Below are positions 7,820 to 16,085 of a DNA stretch of 45,849 bases, in pieces. The notes beneath the pieces are model-generated. The model saw nothing but the letters and a program-made list of their open reading frames with translations. It ran no database searches and was not told the origin of the DNA. A program made the position numbers and the translations under genes. Each line of letters opens with the position of its first letter. Within the stretch, counting starts at the first letter, position 1. The stretch comes from an uncultured Oscillospiraceae bacterium. Lineage in GTDB: Bacteria; Bacillota; Clostridia; Oscillospirales; Acutalibacteraceae. The stretch covers positions 1 through 45,849 of the forward strand of contig CASFLA010000078.1 in the NCBI GenBank assembly GCA_949295415.1, given 5' to 3'.

Positions 7820-7845
7820 AATGCCCGAAGATTTCTTTGGGCATT
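7820..7845 (+). terminator. Hairpin after the dut operon, likely terminator
   Basis: An 11-base-pair stem with one G-T pair (7820-7830 with 7835-7845) and a four-base loop follows the membrane protein gene by a few bases. The T run begins only about ten bases later, so termination may be imperfect. Confidence 0.5.
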
Positions 7846-7907
7846 ACTCATGTATTTTTAAAATTTTTTCGGCATAAATATCAATAAAAAGTTTTAGGAG
7901 AATATTT

Positions 7908-8636
7908 ATGTCGGATAATAAAACTGTAGCAAAAGAATATAGACTTAACATACTTATTTTGCAGATTATAGCGGTAGCTGTAATTCTTTTTGCGGCATTG
8001 CTTATAAGGTTTTTCGGCGGTAAATTTTATAATAAGCTTAGCGTTATTTACCATGATAGGTTTGATGAGGTTACCAATGTTACCGAGGTTACTGAGCCTA
8101 AGAATCCTAAAGAAGAAATTGATGATTCTTCGAGCTCAAACGCCGAGAGCTCTGAAAGCGAAACAGAGCAAAAGGCAGAAGAGGATAATAAAGAAACCGC
8201 AGTTAAAACCGAAGCTATCAGCGTTTCTAATAGCGTTAATACTCTGGCATGGCCTGTAAACGGTAAGGTTGTTTCACCCTTTGGATATAGAAATGACCCA
8301 TTTACCAATGAATATAAAATGCATAACGGCATTGATATTGCCGCAGAATCCGGAACTGATATTTCGGCCGCTTTTAAAGGCGAGGTTTTAAAAACAGGCT
8401 ATAGTCAAACTTATGGATATTATGTTATAATATCGCATAGTCAGGCTTTAAATACACTTTATGCCCATTGCAGTAAGATTTATGCTAAAGAGGGCGATGA
8501 GGTTTTAAAAGGCGATGTTGTTGCTGCGGTCGGCTCAACAGGCCGTTCAACCGGGCCTCATCTTCATTTTGAAGTCAGAATTGCCGATAAGAAGGTCAAC
8601 CCTGTCTTGTTGCTAAGTAAGAGGGCAGAGGTATGA
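7908..8636 (+). CDS. M23 metallopeptidase, SpoIVFA-like
   Basis: The 242-residue product has one N-terminal membrane helix (about residues 15-36), an acidic Ser/Glu-rich linker to about 105, and a LytM/M23 domain outside. The zinc ligands are intact: HNGID and HLHFEV, with YAHC between. Its stop overlaps the start of an M50 site-2 protease by 4 bases. In spore formers, the SpoIVFA partner and regulator of SpoIVFB is encoded directly before spoIVFB and has a LytM-like domain, so this is its likely counterpart. It could also cleave peptidoglycan itself. RBS TAGGAG precedes the ATG. Confidence 0.75.
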   Translation: MSDNKTVAKEYRLNILILQIIAVAVILFAALLIRFFGGKFYNKLSVIYHDRFDEVTNVTEVTEPKNPKEEIDDSSSSNAESSESETEQKAEEDNKETAVKTEAISVSNSVNTLAWPVNGKVVSPFGYRNDPFTNEYKMHNGIDIAAESGTDISAAFKGEVLKTGYSQTYGYYVIISHSQALNTLYAHCSKIYAKEGDEVLKGDVVAAVGSTGRSTGPHLHFEVRIADKKVNPVLLLSKRAEV

Positions 8637-9232
8637 GCTTTAGTTTTTTAGGTGTAAGATTTTATATTTCTGTGCCCTTTACCGTTATGTTGGCGGCTTT
8701 GCTTTTTATGGACAAGTCAGGTCTTATGTCCGTTTCCTTAGCCGCTGTTGTCATTCATGAAGCAGGGCATATACTCGTTATGAAGCTTTTGAAATGCGCC
8801 CCGAGCCTCATTTCCTTCAATTTTCAAGGAATGCTGATTAGCGGCGTTAAATTCTGCTCGGCTAAAGAGAATATTTTGATTGCTCTTTCGGGGCCGATAG
8901 CCAATATTCTTTTTTCGCTGGTTTTTTATTGTCTTTATTTATTAAGCTCGTTATATTCGTTTGCGGTTTTTGCCGCAGTTTCATTTTTGGTTGGGCTTTT
9001 AAATATTTTGCCGATAAAAGGACTTGACGGCGGAACGGTTTTAAGAGAGCTTTGCTCGTTGTTCTTTTCAAAAAACGGTGGAATTATATTTTCCTTAATA
9101 TCTGTTTTTTCAGCCGTGGCAGTTCTTTTGCTCGGCATAGTAGGACTCATTAAAAATAAGGATAATCCCTCGCTCTTTCTTTTGGGGATTTACCTTTTAA
9201 TACTTAATCTTTTAAAAATTGACCGGATGTGA
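8633..9232 (+). CDS. spoIVFB: M50 site-2 protease, SpoIVFB-like
   Basis: SpoIVFB is an intramembrane zinc protease that cleaves pro-sigma-K in the mother cell. The 199-residue product is almost wholly hydrophobic, with the zinc motif HEAGH at residues 42-46 and the distal ligand segment LPIKGLDGG near 128. It lacks PDZ or CBS domains and so is a minimal family member. Translation is coupled to the M23 gene. The same pair precedes the radical SAM/DUF2344 genes in other Clostridia. The sporulation role is inferred from family and order. Confidence 0.8.
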   Translation: MSFSFLGVRFYISVPFTVMLAALLFMDKSGLMSVSLAAVVIHEAGHILVMKLLKCAPSLISFNFQGMLISGVKFCSAKENILIALSGPIANILFSLVFYCLYLLSSLYSFAVFAAVSFLVGLLNILPIKGLDGGTVLRELCSLFFSKNGGIIFSLISVFSAVAVLLLGIVGLIKNKDNPSLFLLGIYLLILNLLKIDRM

Positions 9233-9236
9233 AAAA

Positions 9237-11081
9237 ATGACAGAAGAAAAATTAGAACAACTATTACTAAAGGTGCAAAAGCCGGGCAGATATACCGGTA
9301 ATGAGCCGGGAAGCATTGTTAAGGATAAGTCTCGGGTTGATGTTCGCTTTGCTTTTTGCTTCCCCGATACCTATGAAATCGGCATGTCGCATCTTGGTAT
9401 CAAGATTCTTTATTCTCAATTTAACAGCAAGGATTATATCTGGTGTGAGCGCGTTTTTGCGCCTTGGACCGATTTTGAATCGGTTATGCGCGAGAATAAT
9501 ATCCCACTCTTTGCGCTTGAGAGCCATGACCCTGTTAAAGATTTTGATATTATAGGCTTTACCTTGCAATATGAGCTTTCATATACAAATGTTCTTAATA
9601 TGCTTGACCTTGCAGGCATTCCTTTGCTTTCAAAGGATAGAAAAGGCCTTAAAAATATTGTTGTTGCAGGCGGTCCCTGCGCCTGTAACCCTGAGCCGCT
9701 TGCCGATTTTGTTGATTTGTTCTTCTTGGGCGAGGGCGAAGAGGTTGATTTAGAACTGATCGAGCTTTATCGCGAGTGCCGTGACAACGGAACAAATAAG
9801 GAAGAATTTTTGAAACTTGCGGCCAAAATTGAGGGCGTTTATGTTCCTTCTTTGTATGATATTTCATATAACGATGACGGAACCATTAAAGAAATCACTC
9901 CAAAAGGCGATGCGCCTAAAACCATAAAGAAAAGAATTATCAAAGACCTTGATAATTGCTTTTATCCCGATACTTTCCCAACTCCTTTTATCGAAATTGT
10001 TCATGATAGGGCAGTGCAGGAGGTTTTCAGAGGCTGTATCAGAGGTTGCCGCTTTTGTCAGGCAGGGTTTATTTATAGACCCGTCAGAGAAAAATCGGCA
10101 GATGTTGTTAATAAGCAGGCGAAAGCGCTTTGCGGTAGCACAGGATATGAGGAAATATCTCTCTCCTCGCTTTCAACAAGCGATTATAGTAAGCTTGATG
10201 ATTTATTGGGTCTGATGTTCACTTGGAGTGAGAATGAGAATATAAGCGTTTCTCTGCCTTCATTAAGAGTAGATAACTTTTCCAAAGAGCTTTTGGAAAA
10301 GGTTAAAAAGGTAAAAAAATCGGGACTTACCTTCGCGCCTGAGGCGGGAACTCAACGTTTGAGAGATGTAATAAATAAGAATGTTACTGAGGACGAAATT
10401 ATGCGCACCTGCCTTACTGCTTTCCAGGGCGGATATAACTCGGTTAAACTTTATTTTATGCTCGGCCTTCCTACCGAAACTGATGACGATTTAAGAGGCA
10501 TTTTGGAATTGGGTCAGAAAATAGTAAATCTGTTCTATAATATGGAGAATAGACCTAAGGGTAAATCGGTCAATGTTTCGATTAGTGTTTCAACCTTTGT
10601 TCCAAAGCCGTTCACTCCGTTCCAATATGAGCCGCAGGATTCTTTAGATGAGGTCGAAAGAAAGCAAAAGTTGCTGATTGAAAGTCAGACCACTAAGAAA
10701 ATATCACTCAGTTGGCACGATTCTAAAACAAGCATCTTAGAGGGCGCCTTTGCAAGAGGCGACCGCAGATTTTGCAGCGTTCTTTTGGAGGCTTTTAAGC
10801 TTGGCTGTAAGTTTGACGGCTGGGGCGAATGCTTTGACTTTTTGAAATGGCAGCAAGCATTCAAAAACGCAGGCGTCGATATGAACTTCTACAACAGAAG
10901 AAAAAGGGAATACGATGAGGTTCTTCCTTGGAGTCATCTCGATTATGCCGTATCAACCGATTTTCTTATAAAAGAGAATAAGCTTGCTCACGGCGAGACA
11001 ACAACCCCTAATTGCAGAGAAAAATGCAGTAACTGTGGTGCGGCTTGCTATAAGGAGGGTGTTTGTGTTGAGAAACGTTAG
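9237..11081 (+). CDS. B12-binding-domain radical SAM protein (TIGR03960 type)
   Basis: This 614-residue protein has an N-terminal cobalamin-binding-like region with DTYEIGMSHLG, a radical SAM domain with the cluster motif CIRGCRFC (C267, C271, C274), SFAPEAGTQRL-like and YFMLGLP segments, and a cysteine-rich tail (CREKCSNCGAAC) that may bind a further metal. The reaction is unknown. Proteins of this type nearly always sit before a DUF2344 gene, as here, and often near rng, rplU and rpmA, which are not present. I use ATG 9237, four bases after the M50 stop, instead of an upstream TTG inside spoIVFB. Confidence 0.88.
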   Translation: MTEEKLEQLLLKVQKPGRYTGNEPGSIVKDKSRVDVRFAFCFPDTYEIGMSHLGIKILYSQFNSKDYIWCERVFAPWTDFESVMRENNIPLFALESHDPVKDFDIIGFTLQYELSYTNVLNMLDLAGIPLLSKDRKGLKNIVVAGGPCACNPEPLADFVDLFFLGEGEEVDLELIELYRECRDNGTNKEEFLKLAAKIEGVYVPSLYDISYNDDGTIKEITPKGDAPKTIKKRIIKDLDNCFYPDTFPTPFIEIVHDRAVQEVFRGCIRGCRFCQAGFIYRPVREKSADVVNKQAKALCGSTGYEEISLSSLSTSDYSKLDDLLGLMFTWSENENISVSLPSLRVDNFSKELLEKVKKVKKSGLTFAPEAGTQRLRDVINKNVTEDEIMRTCLTAFQGGYNSVKLYFMLGLPTETDDDLRGILELGQKIVNLFYNMENRPKGKSVNVSISVSTFVPKPFTPFQYEPQDSLDEVERKQKLLIESQTTKKISLSWHDSKTSILEGAFARGDRRFCSVLLEAFKLGCKFDGWGECFDFLKWQQAFKNAGVDMNFYNRRKREYDEVLPWSHLDYAVSTDFLIKENKLAHGETTTPNCREKCSNCGAACYKEGVCVEKR

Positions 11082-11724
11082 AATTACATATAGTAAGCAA
11101 GGCAGAATGAAGTTTATATCCCACCTTGATATGAACAGATATATGACAAGGCTTGTTAAGATTTCAAAAATCCCTGCTTGGCATACCGAAGGATTTAATA
11201 AGCATCTATATTTGACTTTTGCGCTGCCGTTATCGTTGGGAATCACTGCAGACTATGATATAATTGACCTTAAAATTACCGATGACGGTTTTAGTGATGA
11301 AATGATAGTTGACGCTTTGAATAAAAACGCGTCAGAGGGACTCGAATTTTTAAGCGCAGGACCTATTGTTATGAAAACCGCAGAGCTTTGCTATGCTCTT
11401 TATGAGTTAACTATCAAAGATAACGATGCCGAATATTTAAACGCTTTTAAAGAGTTTTCATCTGGTAAGGTTATGATAACCGAGAAGAAGGGCAAAAAGG
11501 GTAAGGTTACACTTCTTAACGTCGCCGAAAAAATAAAGAAGATTGATTGTAATATCAAGGATAACGAATTGAAAATCTCAGTCGTGCTTCCTGCAGGCAA
11601 TACTGAAAACATCAATCCAACCCTTATTCTTAATGCTTTCAAAGAGCTTGGGAACAGAGAACCTGAGGTTTTTACAGTCAACCGAAAGATGCTTTATAAC
11701 GCGTCATTAGAGGAGTTTAAATAA
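11068..11724 (+). CDS. DUF2344 (TIGR03936) family protein
   Basis: The 218-residue product begins with the family opening RITYSKQGRMKFISHLD and contains LYLTFALPLSLGI. Its function is unknown, but it is the constant partner of the radical SAM protein upstream. AAGGAGG at 11052-11058 places the start at TTG 11068 (or GTG 11065). Either overlaps the preceding gene by about 14 bases, so the pair is translationally coupled. Longer starts would lie deep in the upstream gene. Confidence 0.85.
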   Translation: MRNVRITYSKQGRMKFISHLDMNRYMTRLVKISKIPAWHTEGFNKHLYLTFALPLSLGITADYDIIDLKITDDGFSDEMIVDALNKNASEGLEFLSAGPIVMKTAELCYALYELTIKDNDAEYLNAFKEFSSGKVMITEKKGKKGKVTLLNVAEKIKKIDCNIKDNELKISVVLPAGNTENINPTLILNAFKELGNREPEVFTVNRKMLYNASLEEFK

Positions 11725-11749
11725 TTTTTCAAAAATCTTAAAAATATGG

Positions 11750-11778
11750 TTGACAATAAAGAACACGGGTGCTATAAT
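11750..11778 (+). promoter_or_regulatory. Promoter of tRNA-Leu
   Basis: TTGACA (11750-11755) and TATAAT (11773-11778) with a 17-base spacer form a full consensus promoter 33 bases before the tRNA. Confidence 0.9.
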
Positions 11779-11811
11779 AATCGAGCGCTCAAAAGTTTGG
11801 GCGCTTTAAAT

Positions 11812-11895
11812 GCGAGTGTGCTGGAATAGGCAGACAGGCACGTTTGAGGGGCGTGTGTCAATGACGTACGAGTTCAAGTCTCGTCACTCGCACCA
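11812..11895 (+). tRNA. tRNA-Leu (anticodon GAG)
   Basis: The 7-base-pair acceptor stem is GCGAGTG with CACTCGC, followed by discriminator A and an encoded CCA. The anticodon arm CACGT/GCGTG encloses the loop TTGAGGG, giving anticodon GAG for CUC and CUU codons. A long variable arm (class II) and a T arm with GTTCAAGTC follow. It stands alone between a consensus promoter and a terminator. Confidence 0.95.
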
Positions 11896-11896
11896 T

Positions 11897-11938
11897 GAAA
11901 AAAGTCACTTTTGTCTACTGACAAAGGTGACTTTTTTC
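11897..11938 (+). terminator. Terminator of tRNA-Leu
   Basis: A 19-base-pair stem with a single G-T pair (11897-11915 with 11920-11938) and a four-base loop ends in six T residues, right behind the tRNA CCA. Confidence 0.93.
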
Positions 11939-11951
11939 AATGATATCCGTC

Positions 11952-12008
11952 CTTTGCGGTCACGAAACCATTGAAACCCTTATGATTCGTAAAAGACCTA
12001 TTGAATAA
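11952..12008 (+). pseudogene. Remnant of a degV 3' end
   Basis: In one frame the bases read LCGHETIETLMIRKRPIE and stop. The intact degV on the other strand ends HCGPGTLGILMIRKRPIE. The last eight residues are identical, and so are 40 bases of DNA (11978-12017), while the part before them has drifted but kept its frame. The T-rich run at 12020-12035 resembles the degV terminator tail without its hairpin. No start or upstream part of degV is present. It is a leftover of a duplication or rearrangement between the tRNA terminator and the next operon. Confidence 0.8.
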
Positions 12009-12017
12009 TACTTTTAA
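11978..12017. repeat. 40-base inverted repeat, copy 2
   Basis: This is the exact reverse complement of 4890-4929, 7.1 kb away. It begins inside the degV-like remnant and ends nine bases after its stop. Confidence 0.95.
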
Positions 12018-12047
12018 CTGTCTTTTTTTTATTTTTCAAATATTTTA

Positions 12048-12076
12048 TTGAAAATAGGTCTGCTATATGATATTAT
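12048..12076 (+). promoter_or_regulatory. Promoter of the PQ-loop/GH28 genes
   Basis: TTGAAA (12048-12053) and TATTAT (12071-12076) are separated by 17 bases and lie about 20 bases before the PQ-loop gene. Confidence 0.65.
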
Positions 12077-12096
12077 AAAAAAAGAGGGTGAAGTAT

Positions 12097-12402
12097 TTGG
12101 CTGAAATTTTAGAGATTATAATGATTGTTAGTTTTGGCGCTTCTTGGCCGCTTAATGTTATTAAATCATATAAGGCGAGAACTGCAAAAGGTAAGAGCCT
12201 CGGGTTTTTATTGCTGATATTCTTTGGCTATATTGCAGGTATATTATCTAAGTTTCTAAACCCTCAGTATATGGCGGCTTTTGATTCTAAATGGTATGTT
12301 CTGATTTTCTATTTTATAAATATTATTATGGTTTTATTAGACATTATTTTATATTTCAGAAATAAGCGCTTAGACAATATCAATTATAAAGGTCAGGAAT
12401 GA
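12097..12402 (+). CDS. Small PQ-loop/SemiSWEET-like membrane protein
   Basis: The 101-residue product has three hydrophobic helices and the segment SWPLNVIKSYKARTAKGKSL, which resembles PQ-loop repeat proteins such as SemiSWEET sugar transporters, which work as dimers. Transport of sugar is therefore possible but not shown. I place the start at TTG 12097 because GAGGG lies 8 bases ahead; GTG 12088 overlaps that site. It precedes the GH28-like lipoprotein by four bases, so the two are one transcript. Confidence 0.6.
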   Translation: MAEILEIIMIVSFGASWPLNVIKSYKARTAKGKSLGFLLLIFFGYIAGILSKFLNPQYMAAFDSKWYVLIFYFINIIMVLLDIILYFRNKRLDNINYKGQE

Positions 12403-12406
12403 ATAA

Positions 12407-14137
12407 ATGAGAAAAACTATTTCTGTTATTCTACTGTTCTGTTTTCTTTTTCTTGGTTTAACATCATGCAAGGTAACAGATGATGTATCAATTCCCGGTA
12501 ATTCTTCCTCGTCCAGCTTTTATTATAACAATGATGCAGACAAGGATGATTATTTAGTGAGCGGAAGCTCATCGACCGGCAAGCTGCCATCAAAAGATGA
12601 CAGTTCATTTATAAGTCAGGTAACCGAGAATATTATTATCCCTGATTTACCTGAGTATCTACCGCCTGATAATGAAGTTCCTAAAATAGAAATCGAGAGT
12701 GATAATGTGGGTAAAATAAAGGCTTATGCGCCGCCGACCAAAGACAGATTTAATTATAATGATTTTGAGGTTTATGCCAATGTTGGCGATGGATGGGTTT
12801 ATGTTCCTGTTTGCTCTGCCAAGGTTGCTAATTATGATACGCTAAAATCTAAATATATTCCGTATATGTCTTCCTTTGTAAATATCGATTTTGAGGGAGA
12901 AATGATTTTAAGAATTGTTTCAATTTCTCGTGATATTGAAACGGTCGCAATAAGACCTTATTCTAAGCAAATAAAATACTCAAGAAACGGAAATACTGTT
13001 GAATTTAAGGTTACCAAGGCTTGTAACCTCTCCTTTGAAATAAACGGCGATATTTATCGCAATCTGCAGATTTATTGCAATGATTTTGAAACCCAAATAC
13101 CGAACGAAAAGGATAGCAAAGTTATATATCTTAAAGCGGGTCTTCATAATGCTGACAACTGCAAATATATTGAAATGTATGGCACAAGACCTGTGCTTTA
13201 CCTTCGTGATAACCAGGTTCTCTATTTAGAAGGTGGAGCATATCTTGAAGCTTCGGTTTCTGTTATCGGTTCAAATACTAAGATTATTGGTCGCGGAGTT
13301 ATCGACCTGCTCTTTTCTAACGCTGATGACTGTAAATTTGAATCGCTTTCCAGCAAGTATATGCATATGAATGGAATCTGTTTTACAAAGTGCAATAATG
13401 TTCTTGTTCAAGGTGTAATTATTCGCAATTCAACTTCTTATGCTGTAATGGGTAAAAGCTGTAGTAATGTTACTATCGATAATCTTAAAACCTTTGCGTG
13501 TCACACCTGGAGTGATGGAATTGATATGATGTCAAGTCATGATATAACTATCAAGAATTGCTTTATCCGTTCTTCTGATGATTCTATCGCGATATATGCA
13601 TCAAGGTGGGAGGAAAAGGGAGACTCTTATAACTGGAATGTTAAGGACACAATCCTTTGGTGTGACCACGCTCACACGGTAAATATCGGAACCCATGGAT
13701 CGCAGAATGAATTTAACCGAGATGAGATATACAATATTTATTTTGATAATATTGATATTTTAGAAGTTAATTCTCCGTATCCTGCTTATTGGGGAGCTAT
13801 AGCGATGTCGGTTGGCGATGAAAATATTATCCGAGATTGCGTATTCCAGAATATTCGAATGGATGATTATACGATGAGCAGTATGTTCTACCTAAGAGTT
13901 CAGATAAATACTTCCTATAACCCAAATCCCGGGTATCTGATTGATAATATCACCTTTAAGAACATCACCTATAATGGAGATTGCCCTAATTTATCTAGAA
14001 TCGGCGGATATAGTTCTGATAGATTGGTTAAGAATGTTGCTTTTGAAAACATTGTTATTAACGGAAAAAGAGCAAAAACTTTCTATGATGCTATGATTAC
14101 TATTGAGCCACATACAAAAAATATAACGATAAAATAA
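12407..14137 (+). CDS. GH28-like (polygalacturonase fold) lipoprotein
   Basis: This 576-residue protein is exported and lipid-anchored: the signal peptide ends in the lipobox LTSC with C21. A Ser- and Asp-rich linker and an N-terminal beta domain (to about 240) come next. A right-handed parallel beta-helix follows, with many N-x-x-x repeats. The GH28 acid residues are visible as SDGID (370, 373) and SSDDSI (391, 392), and the catalytic-loop histidine as GTHG (430). It probably hydrolyses a pectin-like or other uronic-acid or deoxy-sugar polymer at the cell surface. The substrate is not readable. Confidence 0.82.
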   Translation: MRKTISVILLFCFLFLGLTSCKVTDDVSIPGNSSSSSFYYNNDADKDDYLVSGSSSTGKLPSKDDSSFISQVTENIIIPDLPEYLPPDNEVPKIEIESDNVGKIKAYAPPTKDRFNYNDFEVYANVGDGWVYVPVCSAKVANYDTLKSKYIPYMSSFVNIDFEGEMILRIVSISRDIETVAIRPYSKQIKYSRNGNTVEFKVTKACNLSFEINGDIYRNLQIYCNDFETQIPNEKDSKVIYLKAGLHNADNCKYIEMYGTRPVLYLRDNQVLYLEGGAYLEASVSVIGSNTKIIGRGVIDLLFSNADDCKFESLSSKYMHMNGICFTKCNNVLVQGVIIRNSTSYAVMGKSCSNVTIDNLKTFACHTWSDGIDMMSSHDITIKNCFIRSSDDSIAIYASRWEEKGDSYNWNVKDTILWCDHAHTVNIGTHGSQNEFNRDEIYNIYFDNIDILEVNSPYPAYWGAIAMSVGDENIIRDCVFQNIRMDDYTMSSMFYLRVQINTSYNPNPGYLIDNITFKNITYNGDCPNLSRIGGYSSDRLVKNVAFENIVINGKRAKTFYDAMITIEPHTKNITIK

Positions 14138-14170
14138 ATAAAGCAGAGCGTTTTTAACGCTCTGCTTTAT
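14138..14170. terminator. Bidirectional terminator between convergent genes
   Basis: A perfect 13-base-pair stem (14138-14150 with 14158-14170) with a seven-base loop lies between the GH28-like gene and the oxidoreductase gene. T-rich tails on both sides let it serve either direction. Confidence 0.88.
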
Positions 14171-14171
14171 T

Positions 14172-15116
14172 TTATATATTCTTTAGTAATTTCAAAACGG
14201 TTGTAAGGCTCTCTTTAGTAACCTTATCGGGTTCGGCGTTGTTTAAAACAGCGTTAACAAAATACTTGATTTCCTCAGCATAGGCACTGCTCTTAGGTAA
14301 GCCTATATCGCCGTTTTCGCCCGCCTGCTCGTTAAACGGTTCAAAGATTTTTCCTTCATTTTCATAAACCTTAAGGGTGTTGTTTTCAAAAATCAAAACC
14401 GCTTTTTCAAATTGGAAACGGAATTTCATTGCAAAGGGGATAGGCGCTCCATACCAGGATGCCTCGGTATTTACAAAGAAGGAGTCATACTGATAAACTG
14501 CCGATAAATAATCTTGGTCAGGAAGTTTTGAGCGGTTAACAGTTTGCTTTTTAGGTGCGCCAAAAGCATAAACCAGAAAATCAAGGTCATGGATATGTAA
14601 ATCAAAGGGAACAAGACCTGAGCGCTTTTCATCAAACATCCAGTTGTCCCAACTCCATTTTGGATAACTACTCAGTCTTGACATATTACCCGAAAGCAGT
14701 TTGCCGTAGCACTTATCCTCGAAGACTTGTTTTACATACTCATATTCGCGCCAAAATCTTAATACCTGGGCAATCATAAATTTAACATTGTTTTCTTTGG
14801 CGCAAGAAAAAAGCTTTTCAATATCGCTTTCATTCAAAGAAACAGGCTTTTCGCAAAGAACATTTATGCCTTCTTCCATAGCCTTTATGGAATATTCTGC
14901 ATGAAGATAGGTGGGCAGACAGATATCAATAATATCAAGCTGCTCGTTTTTTATCATTTCTTGAAAATCAGTATATTTGTTGACATTCTGATGTTTTTCC
15001 ATTTTTTCGGGGCGAATATCGCACATCGCAACGATTTTTGCATCCCGGACAGTTTTCCAGCCCGAAATATGAGCGCCACTTATACCGCCAACTCCTAAAA
15101 TACCAACTTGCAGCAT
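14172..15116 (-). CDS. Gfo/Idh/MocA family oxidoreductase
   Basis: The 314-residue product opens with the NAD(P)-binding GILGVGGISGAH, has the family motif CEKPV near residue 92 and a DLHIHDLDF segment near 177 in the substrate domain. Such enzymes oxidise or reduce a hydroxyl group on sugars, sugar acids or inositols. Four bases separate it from the TIM-barrel gene upstream, so both form an operon facing the AraC gene. Partner and regulator suggest sugar use; the substrate is unknown. Confidence 0.88.
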   Translation of the reverse strand: MLQVGILGVGGISGAHISGWKTVRDAKIVAMCDIRPEKMEKHQNVNKYTDFQEMIKNEQLDIIDICLPTYLHAEYSIKAMEEGINVLCEKPVSLNESDIEKLFSCAKENNVKFMIAQVLRFWREYEYVKQVFEDKCYGKLLSGNMSRLSSYPKWSWDNWMFDEKRSGLVPFDLHIHDLDFLVYAFGAPKKQTVNRSKLPDQDYLSAVYQYDSFFVNTEASWYGAPIPFAMKFRFQFEKAVLIFENNTLKVYENEGKIFEPFNEQAGENGDIGLPKSSAYAEEIKYFVNAVLNNAEPDKVTKESLTTVLKLLKNI

Positions 15117-15120
15117 ATCC

Positions 15121-15954
15121 TTAGCCTCCGATTTCTTTTAATATATTTTCAAGATAACTCTTTGCAAAAATAACGTCTTCTAATTGCTTTTCGCCCGTTA
15201 TTTCACGCTCTATGGTTAAATAAGAATCATATCCAAGCTCTCTTAATTTTATAAGTAAAGCTTTAAAATCAACCTTGCCGTCGCCAAGTCTTGTTTCCTT
15301 GCCTAAATTCTTGCCGTCAGTAGGGTAGAGCCCGTCTTTCACGTGAATGTTGCGGACATACTTGCCGAAAACATCAAGCGCATCAACGGGGTTTGCTTTA
15401 CCATAAAGGATAAGGTTGGCGGTATCCAGATTAACCGCAAGATTATCGGTGCCAACCGTTTCAAAGCAGCGGAGCATTGCAACCGGCGTTTCCTGACCTG
15501 TTTCAAAAAGAAGATTTTGACCGTTGAATTTTAAATGCTCTGCAACCTCTCTAACAGCATCGCAGAAGGGAAGAAAATTAGGGTCATAAGGGTTTTCGGG
15601 GATAAAGCCCATATGAGTTGCAACATCGGTTATGCCAAGCTTTAAGGCAAAATCAGCGCCTTGTTTTAAGTCTTTAATTCTTTCTTCTCTGTATTTTTTG
15701 GGTATGAGGCCTAAGGTTGTTTGACCCTCATAAAAATTCCAGGCTTGCGGTCCGCTCCAACCACACCAGAACGCCGATACTGTAATACAGTGTTCTTTAA
15801 TTAAGTTTTTCAGTGTTTCGGCATTTTCATCGGTTCTGATTGATTTGTTCCAGGAAATTATCTGGCAGGAATCAATTCCGTGCTGTTTTATGGTTTCGAA
15901 TTTTTTTGATATTGAATCAATATCTCGAAAGTTTATACAAGTGCCGATTTTCAA
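15121..15954 (-). CDS. Sugar phosphate isomerase/epimerase-like TIM-barrel protein
   Basis: The 277-residue product belongs to the xylose-isomerase-like TIM barrel family (AP endonuclease 2 superfamily). Conserved metal-site segments are visible: ATHMGF, LLFETGQET, VNLDTANL, NIHVKDG and LTIERE. I prefer TTG 15954 as the start, with GGTGAT 6 bases ahead; GTG 15963 would overlap that site. It is first in a two-gene operon with a Gfo/Idh/MocA oxidoreductase, a frequent pairing in sugar and inositol use. The reaction is not readable. Confidence 0.83.
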   Translation of the reverse strand: MKIGTCINFRDIDSISKKFETIKQHGIDSCQIISWNKSIRTDENAETLKNLIKEHCITVSAFWCGWSGPQAWNFYEGQTTLGLIPKKYREERIKDLKQGADFALKLGITDVATHMGFIPENPYDPNFLPFCDAVREVAEHLKFNGQNLLFETGQETPVAMLRCFETVGTDNLAVNLDTANLILYGKANPVDALDVFGKYVRNIHVKDGLYPTDGKNLGKETRLGDGKVDFKALLIKLRELGYDSYLTIEREITGEKQLEDVIFAKSYLENILKEIGG

Positions 15955-16085
15955 AATAATCACCGCTTTTTATGAATAGATTTGGTTGATGTTTGCCTAA
16001 AATTATGATAACATAAAGAAAAAGCTATTTATAGGATGATTTTGAGTTAAAAATTAGATTATTTTGACATTCTGAGGGTGGTAAT

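Noticed and set aside
11812-12017. tRNA-Leu with a nearby repeat as an integration (att) site
   Set aside because: The 40-base repeat does not include any tRNA sequence, is inverted relative to its partner and comes from a degV gene. No integrase lies near.
12407-14137. Pectate lyase or GH49 dextranase assignment for the beta-helix lipoprotein
   Set aside because: The SDGID, SSDDS and GTHG residues fit GH28 better, though fold relatives remain possible.
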